In this document: piece after piece, positions 1 through 7,503 of the stretch | How the letters are laid out: every line of letters begins with the position of its first letter | Position numbering within the stretch: position 1 is the stretch's first letter | Source: Candidatus Iainarchaeum sp. | Lineage (GTDB): Archaea > Micrarchaeota > Micrarchaeia > Anstonellales > Bilamarchaeaceae | Length of the DNA: 48,696 bases | NCBI GenBank assembly: GCA_028686985.1 | Contig: JAQUBA010000008.1 | Location: 1-48,696, forward strand | Reading direction: 5' to 3' | Translations under genes and position numbers: made by a program | Notes under the pieces: generated by a model | Seen by the model: the letters and a program-made list of their open reading frames with translations, nothing else | Databases searched by the model: none | Told to the model about the DNA's origin: nothing

Positions 1-1190
1 GGGTCAAGCAGTTTCCTGTTTTCCGCGAGGAGCTTCTCCCATGTGGGCTCGCTCTCCACCTTTGAGAAGCCGAATGAAAGGACAAATGTGCGGATTGCGG
101 CGGGAAGGATTCCCCTCCTGCGCAGCGCCATCAGGGTGGGCAGGCGCGGGTCGTCCCACCCGCTCACCTTTCCTTCCTTCACCAGGGGCGTAATCAATCT
201 CTTGCTTATGGGCGCGTTCCTTATGGAGAGCCGCGAGAACTCCATGAGCACCGGCTCACGCATGTTGAATTCCCTGAGTATCGCGTAATACAATTCGTTC
301 CTCAGTTCGTACTCCTTTGTGCGGAATGCGTGCGTCACGCCTTCTATGGAATCAAGTATGGGCGCCCCGAAGTCGTATGAGGGCCACACCCGGTATTTTG
401 TCCCCTGCCTGTAATGCGGGGATTCAATTATCCTCATGAGAGTCGGGTCCCTCATCACGGTGTTGAGGGATGAGAGGTCCCCGGTGTACCTCACTATCGC
501 CTCCCCTTCCCCATACCCGCCCTTCAGCATGGAGTTGAAGCGGGAGAGGTTTTCCTCCGGGGAAAGCCTCCTGCACGGGCAGGGCCTCGCCTGTTCCCTC
601 CCCCTGCTTATGTCCTCGGCCTTGCATGTGCATACGTACGCCCTCCCCTTCTCCATGAGCGTTTTCGCATACTCGTAGAAAGTGGGCATGTAGTCGGAAG
701 TATAGGTCTCCTTGGGGAGCGGGATGCCGAGCCAGGACAATCCTTCCTTTATCGCATTCACGTATTCCGCGGATTCCTTCCCCGGATTGGTGTCGTCAAA
801 GCGCAGGAGCATCTTTCCCCCGTATTGCTTCGCGACCTCGTAATCCAGGAATGCGGCCTTTGCGTGCCCTATGTGGGGATAACCGGAGGGCTCCGGAGGG
901 AACCGGGTGACTACTGCCCCCTGCACCGCGTTCGGCATTTCAAAACCGGACTTCCCTTCCTTCTTTTCCTCCTTTGGGAGCTTCGCGAACTCATTTTCCA
1001 ATTTTTCCTTAGGCAGGGCGTTTATCTCATTGCACACTTCAGTGATTTTTTTCATCAGGGACTTCATGTCCTTTTTTGCGTCCGGGAATTCGTTGATTAC
1101 CTTCCCGGCTATGTTCCCCGGATTTGCCTTCCCATATCCGTGCGCATTGCGGACTGCGTGCCTTCTAACGGATGAGCTTAAGGGATTCAT
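1..1190 (-). CDS. gltX: Glutamyl-tRNA synthetase (archaeal type), 3' end cut by window edge
   Basis: Class I aminoacyl-tRNA synthetase that charges tRNA-Glu (archaeal/eukaryotic GlxRS branch). About 396 codons are visible from an ATG at 1190. The first ~90 residues form a Lys/Glu-rich helical N-terminal extension typical of archaeal GluRS. The HIGH signature (PHIGHAKA) lies at residues 106-109, followed by LLRFDDTNP, and a KMSKS-like ISKR appears later in SIRNAPISKRLI. The C-terminal anticodon-binding part lies beyond base 1. It is divergent from the TctA-like gene across a ~50-base A/T-rich intergenic region that must hold both promoters. The family assignment is firm; only the missing C terminus limits it. 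Confidence 0.93.
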   Translation of the reverse strand, partial: MNPLSSSVRRHAVRNAHGYGKANPGNIAGKVINEFPDAKKDMKSLMKKITEVCNEINALPKEKLENEFAKLPKEEKKEGKSGFEMPNAVQGAVVTRFPPEPSGYPHIGHAKAAFLDYEVAKQYGGKMLLRFDDTNPGKESAEYVNAIKEGLSWLGIPLPKETYTSDYMPTFYEYAKTLMEKGRAYVCTCKAEDISRGREQARPCPCRRLSPEENLSRFNSMLKGGYGEGEAIVRYTGDLSSLNTVMRDPTLMRIIESPHYRQGTKYRVWPSYDFGAPILDSIEGVTHAFRTKEYELRNELYYAILREFNMREPVLMEFSRLSIRNAPISKRLITPLVKEGKVSGWDDPRLPTLMALRRRGILPAAIRTFVLSFGFSKVESEPTWEKLLAENRKLLD

Positions 1191-1240
1191 GCTGGGATTA
1201 GGGTGGGTAATAATTAAGAAACTAGGGGAGATAGGATATT

Positions 1241-2380
1241 ATGCTGCTTCTGGTTGCCGGCATGCTCCTGGGGATGCTGGCTGGCCTCATCCCCGGATTG
1301 CATTCCAATACAATAGCTTCCGCGCTGGTTGGAATGGGCATCTCCGGGCAGGATGCGGCGGTGCTGATAATATCCATGTTCGGGGCGCACATAATGTTCT
1401 CGTTCGTGCCTTCCATATTCCTCGGAATTCCTGATGAGGCGGTCGCGGTGTCCGCGCTCCCCGGGCAACGGATGGCAAAGGAGGGGAAAGGGATAGACGC
1501 GCTGAGGATAATGTGCGGCTCGGCGCTCATTGCGGTGATTCTGGCGGTCGCGCTGCTCCCGCTTTCGCAGGCGCTTTATCCCGTGGTTTTCTCCTTCGTA
1601 AGCCCGTATGTCCCGCATATGCTCATATTGCTGTCGTTGGTGCTGGTATTGCGCAGCAAGAACCCGTTTATGTTTGCAGCCATCTTCCTGCTTTCCGGGC
1701 TGCTGGGAGGAGTTGCGCTTGGCTTTGGGATGGAGGACCCCTTCCTCCCGCTCTTCAGCGGGATGTTCGCGGTCGCGGCGATGCTCTTCTGGGGGAAGGG
1801 GGCGCTCCCTCTGCAGAAGGAGGGCGTGCTTGATTTGGGATTCCTGAAATTCGCCGGGCTGGGGGTGCTGCTGGGGTGGTTCGCGGACCTGCTCCCGGGG
1901 ATAGGTTCCCCGGCACAAGTTGCCTCCTTCGCGTCCATCGCGGTCCCTTTTGCAACCCCGGCTTACCTTGCGCTCGTTTCCTCCATAGGGATGAGCGAAG
2001 CGGTGTTCGCGTTCGCGACAGCGAGCACTTTGGGGAAGGCGAGGGTGGGGGCGCTCGCGCAGGCGGCGGCGCAGGTGGACGTGCAGGCAAACCTCGTGAT
2101 GCTGCTTTCCGCATTCGTGGTTGCGGTGGCGGTTTCCGCAGTGATTATTTATTTGGCGAGGAGATGGATTGGGCGGATTGCGGAGCTGGACTTTTCCATT
2201 TTGAACAAGATGCTGATTGCTTACATAATATTGCTTACACTTTTGGTGGACGGGGTTCCTGGGCTGGTTGTGCTCGCGCCATCCATCGCGGTTGGGGTGG
2301 GATGCATAAGGCTGGATGCGGAGAGGACAGCGGTGATGGGGGCGATAATAGTCCCTACAATAATTTTGCTCTTATCATAA
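1241..2380 (+). CDS. TctA-like integral membrane protein (COG1784 family)
   Basis: A 379-residue, very hydrophobic protein with roughly ten membrane segments. It has two related glycine-proline motifs, GLIPGLHSNT near residue 16 and LLPGIGSPAQ near residue 226. These are the repeated-half signature of the TctA/DUF112 superfamily, which in bacteria is the large membrane subunit of tripartite tricarboxylate transporters. The archaeal COG1784 members occur without TctB/TctC partners, as here, so the substrate is unknown. An A/T-rich TATA-like stretch at about 1207-1221 precedes the ATG by some 25 bases, suggesting a leaderless transcript. The family call is good; transport of tricarboxylates is not implied. 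Confidence 0.8.
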   Translation: MLLLVAGMLLGMLAGLIPGLHSNTIASALVGMGISGQDAAVLIISMFGAHIMFSFVPSIFLGIPDEAVAVSALPGQRMAKEGKGIDALRIMCGSALIAVILAVALLPLSQALYPVVFSFVSPYVPHMLILLSLVLVLRSKNPFMFAAIFLLSGLLGGVALGFGMEDPFLPLFSGMFAVAAMLFWGKGALPLQKEGVLDLGFLKFAGLGVLLGWFADLLPGIGSPAQVASFASIAVPFATPAYLALVSSIGMSEAVFAFATASTLGKARVGALAQAAAQVDVQANLVMLLSAFVVAVAVSAVIIYLARRWIGRIAELDFSILNKMLIAYIILLTLLVDGVPGLVVLAPSIAVGVGCIRLDAERTAVMGAIIVPTIILLLS

Positions 2381-2385
2381 ATAGA

Positions 2386-2428
2386 ATAATAGAATAGAAA
2401 AATAAGAAAAAATAAAGAAAAAAGGAAA
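2386..2428 (-). terminator. T-run terminator behind the ribosomal stalk operon
   Basis: Read on the minus strand, the bases just after the L12 stop codon hold several runs of four to six T in a short interval, with no strong hairpin. Archaeal RNA polymerase commonly terminates at such T-tracts. The position between convergent genes (TctA-like and L12) supports the call. Confidence 0.5.
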
Positions 2429-2432
2429 GGGA

Positions 2433-2750
2433 TTAGCCGAAGAGGGACGCGAGGCCTTCCGCCGCCTGCTCTTCCTTCTTCTCTGCGCTTTCCTCTTCCT
2501 TCTTCTCCTCCTTCTTTGCCGCACCGGCTGCCGGGGCTGCTGCCGCGGGTGCCGCAGCCGCAAAGGACACGTTTTTGAGGAGGTCCTCAAAGTTCACGCC
2601 CTTCACCGCGTCCGCCAGCACCTTGCACTTGGCCTCGTCGGCCTCGGCGCCCACGGACTTCAGGACCGAGGCGATGTGCGCCGCGGTCACTTCCTTCCCA
2701 GAGCCATGCAGGAGAAGCACGGCATGCAAATACGGGTCTATTTTTGTCAT
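2433..2750 (-). CDS. rpl12: Large ribosomal subunit stalk protein P1 (archaeal L12)
   Basis: A 105-residue acidic stalk protein. The N-terminal helical dimerisation domain (YLHAVLLLHGSGKEVTA) is followed by an Ala-rich hinge, a Lys/Glu-rich segment and a conserved C-terminal tail ending EGLASLFG, the factor-recruiting end of archaeal P1. It recruits translation factors to the ribosome through L10/P0. It is the last gene of the L1–L10–L12 operon, 12 bases after the L10 stop codon, and is followed by a T-rich terminator. Length and tail are normal for the family. Confidence 0.96.
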   Translation of the reverse strand: MTKIDPYLHAVLLLHGSGKEVTAAHIASVLKSVGAEADEAKCKVLADAVKGVNFEDLLKNVSFAAAAPAAAAPAAGAAKKEEKKEEESAEKKEEQAAEGLASLFG

Positions 2751-2762
2751 ATCATTTCACCT

Positions 2763-3620
2763 TCATTCCTTCCCCAAGCCTTCAAGAGCCAACCCCTGCC
2801 TCGTGGCAAGGGTGAGAAGCTGCTCCATTGACTCGGTTGAGTATAAACCGCCGTTTATCCCGGCGCTCCTCCCCTGCGTATACGCATCCACCAGGAGCAT
2901 CTCTATGCTTTGCGGGGACGGGTACTTCGCATTCACTGAGAGGTTCATCGCATCCACAAGCGAGGAAACGAATTCCGGCGCGAGCGAAGAAGCGGAGATG
3001 TCCAGCAGGTCCGGGGCATATATGAACTCCCCGTCGTATGCGAGAAGGAGGTTCATCCCGACCTCAAAGGGCTTTATTCCCAGGGTCTGGAGCGCCTTCG
3101 CCTTCTGCACGGTTATCTCCTCGCCTTTCTTCACCACCGTGGAATCCCTGTTGACCGCTATTTTTCCGGCCTTAATCTGCACATTTACGCCAGCAGTCTT
3201 AAGCTCGGAAAGCGCGGGGCCTGCGGGCAAATCCGTCTCTCCCGCCGGGACTATTATGTCCGCGGGGGAAATCTGCCCCGGCTTTGCCGCGACCTGCAGC
3301 TTGTTGCCCTTCACTATCTGGTTCAGGTCGTAAGGCGAAAGGCTGGTGAGCACGAGCGCCGCGGGAACGTTCATCCTCTCGGAGAGCGCCGCGGGCTTGC
3401 CTGCGCCGTCCAGCGCGCGCTTCAGCACCGTGGATTTCGCCACCCTCACGTGGCCGTGGTTCCCTTCCCTCAGCCGCTTCCTCACGGACTGGAGGAGCTT
3501 GTCCGGCAGGTTCCTCAGGTCTATGATTACTAGGTTCGGGTAGGATTTCATTTCCTTCTGGATTTCGGCGGCCTGCGCCTTTTTCCTCGTTATCGCCGCC
3601 CTTTCTTTCTTTTCAGCCAT
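2763..3620 (-). CDS. rplP0: Large ribosomal subunit protein L10 (P0)
   Basis: A 285-residue acidic P0/uL10 protein that anchors P1 dimers to 23S rRNA. The N-terminal RNA-binding domain carries YPNLVIIDLRNLPDK. The insertion domain typical of archaeal/eukaryotic P0 follows, with PADIIVPAGETDLPAGP. The C-terminal helical spine for P1 dimers is present, but the protein ends at LALEGLGKE rather than the long acidic GLGALF-type tail seen in many archaea. An in-frame GTG lies three codons upstream; the ATG at 3620 gives the family's usual MAEKKE-like N terminus. It lies 10 bases downstream of L1 in the same operon. Confidence 0.95.
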   Translation of the reverse strand: MAEKKERAAITRKKAQAAEIQKEMKSYPNLVIIDLRNLPDKLLQSVRKRLREGNHGHVRVAKSTVLKRALDGAGKPAALSERMNVPAALVLTSLSPYDLNQIVKGNKLQVAAKPGQISPADIIVPAGETDLPAGPALSELKTAGVNVQIKAGKIAVNRDSTVVKKGEEITVQKAKALQTLGIKPFEVGMNLLLAYDGEFIYAPDLLDISASSLAPEFVSSLVDAMNLSVNAKYPSPQSIEMLLVDAYTQGRSAGINGGLYSTESMEQLLTLATRQGLALEGLGKE

Positions 3621-3630
3621 GATGAACACC

Positions 3631-4269
3631 TTACAGGGACACCTTCACGGGCTTGCCCATCGTGAGCTTTACGTAAACATCCTTCACGCTCGGCTGCCCC
3701 ACCTTCTTGGTGACCGCTTCAAACACCGCATCTATGTTCTCAAGGAGCTTCGCCGGCTCCATCTGCTCGCTCCCGACGAGCACGTGCGCGACCGGGAGGT
3801 ACTTCCCCCTGGAGACTATCCTCACCGACCTCTTGGACCTTTCTATGGAATCCTTCATGTTGCCGATGAGCGGCTTCGGGATTTTACCCCTGGGGCCGAG
3901 GTACTGACCGATTGATTTCGCCACGTTACCCATCTGGTTGGGCTGCGCGAGGAAAATGGACTTGTTGCACAACGCCTTGAGCTTTGCGAGGTCTGCGCCA
4001 AGGGCAGGAAGCTCCGCGGGCAGGATTGTGCCGTCCGCCCCGGACCTCTTCGCCTCTGCGCAGAAGTTGTCGTCCCCTATGACGACCACGGACGGCTCCT
4101 TGCCCCCCTTCCCGTTGGGGAGCGGAATGTCCAGGTTAAGCCTCTGCTCGGGCTTGGTGAAGTCCACGCCGCGGAAGTTCATCACGAATTCCACGGACTG
4201 GACGAACTTCTTCTTTCCCTTGTCTTCCAGCGCCCTGTTTATGGCGTCCAGGATTTTCTTCTTGTCCAT
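3631..4269 (-). CDS. rpl1: Large ribosomal subunit protein L1
   Basis: A 212-residue uL1 protein, the normal archaeal length. Recognisable blocks are the DIPLPNGKGGKEPSVVVIGDD region, LGPRGKIPKP with the canonical GPRGKMPKP-like rRNA-binding loop, and the C-terminal VYVKLTMGKPVKV. It forms the L1 stalk and releases deacylated tRNA. A strong purine-rich Shine-Dalgarno sequence (GGAGG) precedes the ATG, unlike the many leaderless genes here. In many archaea L11 precedes L1; here the upstream gene is an unrelated helical protein, so L11 must lie elsewhere. In methanogens L1 represses its own operon. Confidence 0.96.
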   Translation of the reverse strand: MDKKKILDAINRALEDKGKKKFVQSVEFVMNFRGVDFTKPEQRLNLDIPLPNGKGGKEPSVVVIGDDNFCAEAKRSGADGTILPAELPALGADLAKLKALCNKSIFLAQPNQMGNVAKSIGQYLGPRGKIPKPLIGNMKDSIERSKRSVRIVSRGKYLPVAHVLVGSEQMEPAKLLENIDAVFEAVTKKVGQPSVKDVYVKLTMGKPVKVSL

Positions 4270-4362
4270 ATATACACACCCTCCTGCTCAAAGCAGTACG
4301 TGCGGGTAGAAATCGTATTGCGACTCTACGGAATAATGTTGGGGGGAAATGTTTTTAAAATC
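4270..4362 (-). promoter_or_regulatory. Promoter and ~60-base leader of the L1 operon
   Basis: On the minus strand a TATA-like TTTTAAAAAC (4351-4360) sits about 80 bases before the L1 ATG, leaving a leader with a GGAGG ribosome-binding site near 4275-4285. L1 autoregulation through an rRNA-mimicking leader is known in Methanococcus. I could not fold this leader, so a repressor site here is only inference. The box overlaps the 3' end of the upstream gene. Confidence 0.5.
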
Positions 4363-4837
4363 GCTGCTGGGGGCTGGCTTCCGTGACCAAGCGGGCTGGT
4401 GCCAAAACCGCTTCGGCGTCCTTGAAAAAGCCGCGATAAGTATGGCGTATGTAGCTCTCGCCCTGCTGCCAGACATCCGGGCGGGTTGCCTTCAGCGTCG
4501 CATCCGCACGCCATGTCCTAGCCGCCATCATGAATGCCCAGACCGCCTCGTCCGAATCCCTGGCGATTCTGCCAATTGCAACGAGTGCCTGCAGGCTCTT
4601 TTCCGGGTCTGCTGGAGAATGGAGGTTCCTGAGCACAGCCACCTTCACAGGGGCTGAAAAACGGCCTTCTGCCGGTGATTCCTGGATATTCCTCCGTATA
4701 AGCCTCTGCTGTGCCCCCCCATCTACGCGCATTCTGCCGGGCTTCCCGTTTTGCAGGAGATGCCTCTCAAATGCCCTTATCTTCGCAGGGGTTGCCTGCC
4801 CGTTTGATTTCGCCTTATGAACAGTTTCATGTGTCAT
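4355..4837 (-). CDS. Uncharacterised 160-aa helical protein
   Basis: Not recognised. The 160 residues are mostly helical: a basic N terminus, then SLQALVAIGRIARDSDEAVWAF, which reads like one or two HEAT-type helix pairs, and a C-terminal region rich in Ala and Arg. There is no signal peptide or membrane span. A TATA-like TTTTTAATAA at about 4858-4868 lies 21-31 bases upstream of the ATG, consistent with a real leaderless gene. It may be a short, diverged relative of the helical proteins near tRNA-Ile (18.8-23.4 kb), but the similarity by eye is weak. Its stop codon overlaps the L1 promoter. Confidence 0.62.
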   Translation of the reverse strand: MTHETVHKAKSNGQATPAKIRAFERHLLQNGKPGRMRVDGGAQQRLIRRNIQESPAEGRFSAPVKVAVLRNLHSPADPEKSLQALVAIGRIARDSDEAVWAFMMAARTWRADATLKATRPDVWQQGESYIRHTYRGFFKDAEAVLAPARLVTEASPQQRF

Positions 4838-4857
4838 GGGAGGATTATTCGTGTAAG

Positions 4858-4868
4858 TTATTAAAAAT
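4858..4868 (-). promoter_or_regulatory. TATA-like box of the 160-aa gene
   Basis: A/T-only core read on the minus strand, centred about 26 bases before the ATG at 4837, the spacing expected for a leaderless archaeal transcript. Confidence 0.45.
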
Positions 4869-4938
4869 GTGTTCTAGTTGAGAAAAGGAAAATAAGAAAA
4901 GGGAGAGGGGCGGGTTCTCCGCCCCCATTTAATCTAAT

Positions 4939-6330
4939 CTACTTCCTGAAGAAAAGGAAGTAAACCACTGCACCCGCAAGCACGACGGTCGTCCCCACAA
5001 AGACTATGCCGAGGTCGCCGAGCCCGCCCGTACTCGTTGGCTGGGTGGGCTGCACCGGCTGCTCCGCCTTGCAGTATGCGGTCCCCGCGGATTCAACGCA
5101 GTCGTTGTCGGTCGGGCACTGGAGCAGCAGGTGCCACTGGCTCCCTGTGCAGCTATACACATTGTTGGAGACGCAGTTGCGCTGGCCGTCCGTGCATACT
5201 GGAGTGGCAATGCAGGCGCCGTTGTCGCAGGTGTATCCCGCCGCGCACTCTATCGGGTCGGAGAGGTGCCCGTTGGAGCATTCGCGGTAAGAGGTCGCGC
5301 CTGCGCAGGCGGTTGTCCCCGCCTCGCATTCCGCGCACTGGCTGTTCAGGCATCCCTGGGCGCACTGCAGGTAATCCACATACGCGTTGTTGTCGCCGCA
5401 CTGCTGAATCATGTTCGCATCGGTGGGCGAGCACCTCTTCGCGCCGGGGGTTGCGCATTCGTCCCCGCTCGGTGCGTGGCACGAACCGCCCGTGCATACC
5501 TGCCCGCTCGGGCAGGAAGTAAAGCTGCCCCACTGGCCCTGGCTGTTGCAGGTCTGGTAGTGGGAGGAATCCACGCACTGCTTGTTCCCGGTGCCGCACT
5601 GCACGCACATCCCGTAGGCGCAGCCGTCGGAGCAGTAAGTATAGTCCTTCCAATAGCCTACCGAGCAGCGCTGGAGCTCATAAACGCTGGCCGGAGAGCA
5701 GCGCGTCTGGCCGCTAGTGGAACAGGAGGTGTGCGCGCTCTGCACGCAATCCCCGCTCTCGCACACGTAGCCGCTGCCGCAGCTCTTCTTCCGGCCCCAT
5801 TCGCCGTCCGAATCGCACACCTGGTAATGGGTGTCGTCGTAGCACTGGGTGTCCCCGCGGCGGCAGTCCTTGCACGCCCCGTTGCTGCACCCATAGCTGC
5901 AGTGGCGCCAGTTGGCCCACTGCCCCTGCGAGTTGCATTGCTGTATCTCATTCCCGTCCGTGGGGGAGCAGCGCTTGTCCTTGTATGAGCACTGCGGAAC
6001 CGGCTGGCACGTGCCTCCGGAGCATGTCTGCCCCGAACTGCAGTATTGCGTCGGGTTCCAGATTGCGTGCTCGCCGCACACGCGGTAGCTGTTGCTGCTC
6101 AGGCACTCGGAGGTTCCGGGCTGGCACCCGAGCCGCTCCATGCACTGCCCGTCGGAGCACTCCTCGTCCTGGCCGCAGTGCTGGGCATCGCCCCAGACCG
6201 CATAGTCCGTGCATACGTGGTAGCTCGTGCTGTCTATGCATTCCGAGGTCCCCGGGTTGCATCCCAGCTGCGCGAAGGCAGGGGAGAGCAACATCCCAAA
6301 TATTACTAATAAGCCGATCAGGTATTTCAT
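4939..6330 (-). CDS. Secreted, membrane-anchored protein with nine Cys-rich repeats
   Basis: A 463-residue surface protein. Residues 1-20 form a Sec signal peptide (LLVIFGMLLSPAFAQ). Nine consecutive repeats of about 40-47 residues follow, each with six Cys in the pattern C-x(6-7)-C-x(7-10)-C-x(8-10)-C-x(4-5)-C-x(4)-C. Repeats 3 to 8 alternate between two subtypes: one carries RCSP followed by QQC or QRC, the other carries HYQ or SYR before its third Cys. A Pro/Thr linker and a C-terminal membrane helix ending FLFFRK anchor it. The six Cys per unit probably form disulfides outside the cell. Similar Cys-rich modules occur in predicted surface proteins of other archaea; binding partner unknown. 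A minus-strand T-rich terminator follows at ~4870-4900. Confidence 0.85.
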   Translation of the reverse strand: MKYLIGLLVIFGMLLSPAFAQLGCNPGTSECIDSTSYHVCTDYAVWGDAQHCGQDEECSDGQCMERLGCQPGTSECLSSNSYRVCGEHAIWNPTQYCSSGQTCSGGTCQPVPQCSYKDKRCSPTDGNEIQQCNSQGQWANWRHCSYGCSNGACKDCRRGDTQCYDDTHYQVCDSDGEWGRKKSCGSGYVCESGDCVQSAHTSCSTSGQTRCSPASVYELQRCSVGYWKDYTYCSDGCAYGMCVQCGTGNKQCVDSSHYQTCNSQGQWGSFTSCPSGQVCTGGSCHAPSGDECATPGAKRCSPTDANMIQQCGDNNAYVDYLQCAQGCLNSQCAECEAGTTACAGATSYRECSNGHLSDPIECAAGYTCDNGACIATPVCTDGQRNCVSNNVYSCTGSQWHLLLQCPTDNDCVESAGTAYCKAEQPVQPTQPTSTGGLGDLGIVFVGTTVVLAGAVVYFLFFRK

Positions 6331-6491
6331 ATGTTTTCCCCGGGAAGGGAATAGAAGATAAGATATATAAGGATTAGGAATGGCGGGATGGAAGCGGAAG
6401 CATTTAATTATCGTCCGGAACGTATTCTTTACGCAAGCCGTGGTTTACATGGTTTGTGGTTTTTGGGCTTGTTTGGCTGGCGGCGTCGTGG

Positions 6492-6653
6492 AGCTTGAGG
6501 TTTTTGGGCTCCTTTTTGCGCCGAGCGAACGCTGGGGCGTGAGTGAGGCAACCCAAAGGCAGAGTGAAGCGATGGCGGAATTCCGCAGAATTCTGCCAGA
6601 CATCGCCGCAGCGATGCAGAGCTATGGCGAGCTTCACGATGACAAAAAGGAGA
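6492..6653 (+). repeat. tRNA-boundary repeat, copy A (upstream of tRNA-Leu)
   Basis: Bases 6492-6519 are identical over 28 positions to 19919-19946. Within this copy CTCCTTTTTG (6509-6518) is answered by its exact inverted partner CAAAAAGGAG (6643-6652), and the element ends directly at the first base of tRNA-Leu. The interior also shares GCAGAG..GAAGCGA with copy B. No convincing ORF is present, since the open frames overlap the tRNA. A degenerate extra copy of the core, GGTTTTTGGGCTTG, lies just upstream at ~6458-6471. It could be a small non-autonomous element, a structured RNA or a tRNA processing/termination element. Confidence 0.6.
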
Positions 6654-6738
6654 GCAGGGGTGGCAGAGCCTGGAAAATGCGCGGGGCTTAGGACCCCGTG
6701 GCCTAGCGCCTACGCAGGTTCAAATCCTGCCCCCTGCA
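6654..6738 (+). tRNA. tRNA-Leu (anticodon UAG)
   Basis: An 85-base cloverleaf with a long variable arm (class II). Acceptor strands GCAGGGG (6654-6660) and CCCCTGC (6731-6737) pair, with discriminator A at 6738. The anticodon stem CGGGG/CCCCG encloses CTTAGGA, with TAG at 6689-6691. T-stem GCAGG/CCTGC flanks TTCAAAT. No CCA is encoded and no intron is visible. A TTTTT tract follows at once and probably terminates transcription. Confidence 0.96.
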
Positions 6739-6772
6739 ACTTTTTATATATCCATTAGTTGCAATTGGAAGC

Positions 6773-7426
6773 GTGCTCGAGCTTCTCGCAAGGATAATCC
6801 CGCTCTCAATCGCCTCTGCGATGTCGCCGGTCATACTCGGATTGGCAATCTCCCTTCTCGCCGGCAAGAACCACCCCGAAGCGCGGGCCATCTCGTTTCT
6901 TTTGGGCGGGGCGGTGGTTGCGCTCATCCTTGCGGGGATTGCGTTTGCCGTGGTCGCGGGCGCCGCTTCTGGAAACGTGCCGCACATACCCGCATACGTG
7001 GACGTGGTGCTGGGGGCGCTGTTCGTGGCCTTCGCAGCGAAGGAAGCCCTGGAGAAGGAAGGGAAACGGCCTGGGCTGAAGAAGGCGGGTAAGGGGCCCG
7101 CGTTGTTGAAGTGGTTTGCCATCAGCTTCGTCGCGAACATGACCAATTTTGACGCGGTGCTGCTGAACATCACCGCGGTGAAGGAGATATTGCAGGCGGG
7201 CGTGGGAACGTTCCATGAGGCGCTGCTGGTGCTCGTCGCGGACCTCTTCTTCATCCTTCCGGTGCTGCTGCCGCTGGCGATATATGCGGTGGCTCCGGAG
7301 AGGACGGAGAAGACGCTCGCGCCTGTCGGCGCATGGATGCAGAAATACGGGAGATACATAGTTGCAGCGATATTCCTTGTCTTCGGGATTTATCTCCTTT
7401 GGAAAGGATTTTCGGCGGTTGCATGA
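6773..7426 (+). CDS. GAP/LysE-type six-helix membrane exporter
   Basis: A 217-residue membrane protein with about six hydrophobic helices, starting at GTG 6773. The N terminus (LIPLSIASAMSPVILGLAISLL) has the serine-proline turn typical of the LysE/GAP (Sap) exporter superfamily. A Lys/Arg-rich cytoplasmic loop lies around residues 90-120 and the last helix ends LYLLWKGFSAVA. The family exports amino acids or glycopeptidolipids in other organisms; the substrate here is unknown. The tract TTTTTATATA (6741-6750) right after tRNA-Leu lies ~25 bases upstream and probably serves as both tRNA terminator and TATA box for this gene. Confidence 0.7.
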   Translation: MLELLARIIPLSIASAMSPVILGLAISLLAGKNHPEARAISFLLGGAVVALILAGIAFAVVAGAASGNVPHIPAYVDVVLGALFVAFAAKEALEKEGKRPGLKKAGKGPALLKWFAISFVANMTNFDAVLLNITAVKEILQAGVGTFHEALLVLVADLFFILPVLLPLAIYAVAPERTEKTLAPVGAWMQKYGRYIVAAIFLVFGIYLLWKGFSAVA

Positions 7427-7455
7427 GTAGCGGGCTGGGAGAGTGCATTAATCTT

Positions 7456-7474
7456 ACCATTCATGAATAATGGT
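7456..7474. promoter_or_regulatory. Inverted repeat abutting the TATA box of the amidohydrolase gene
   Basis: ACCATT (7456-7461) and AATGGT (7469-7474) form a dyad that abuts the TATA-like TTTTAAAC (7474-7481), which is 23-30 bases before the ATG at 7504. The position over the TFB-recognition region fits a repressor operator. The 9-mer ATAATGGTT also occurs in the carbamate kinase upstream region (~21920). Confidence 0.4.
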
Positions 7475-7503
7475 TTTAAACACTTTTCCACAAATATACA
7501 CTT

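Noticed and set aside
6380-6691. Open frame of 103 codons on + before tRNA-Leu
   Set aside because: It runs 38 bases into the tRNA gene, covers the repeat element and has no protein-like pattern. The reverse frame's similarity to a frame in the other repeat copy only reflects the shared DNA repeat.
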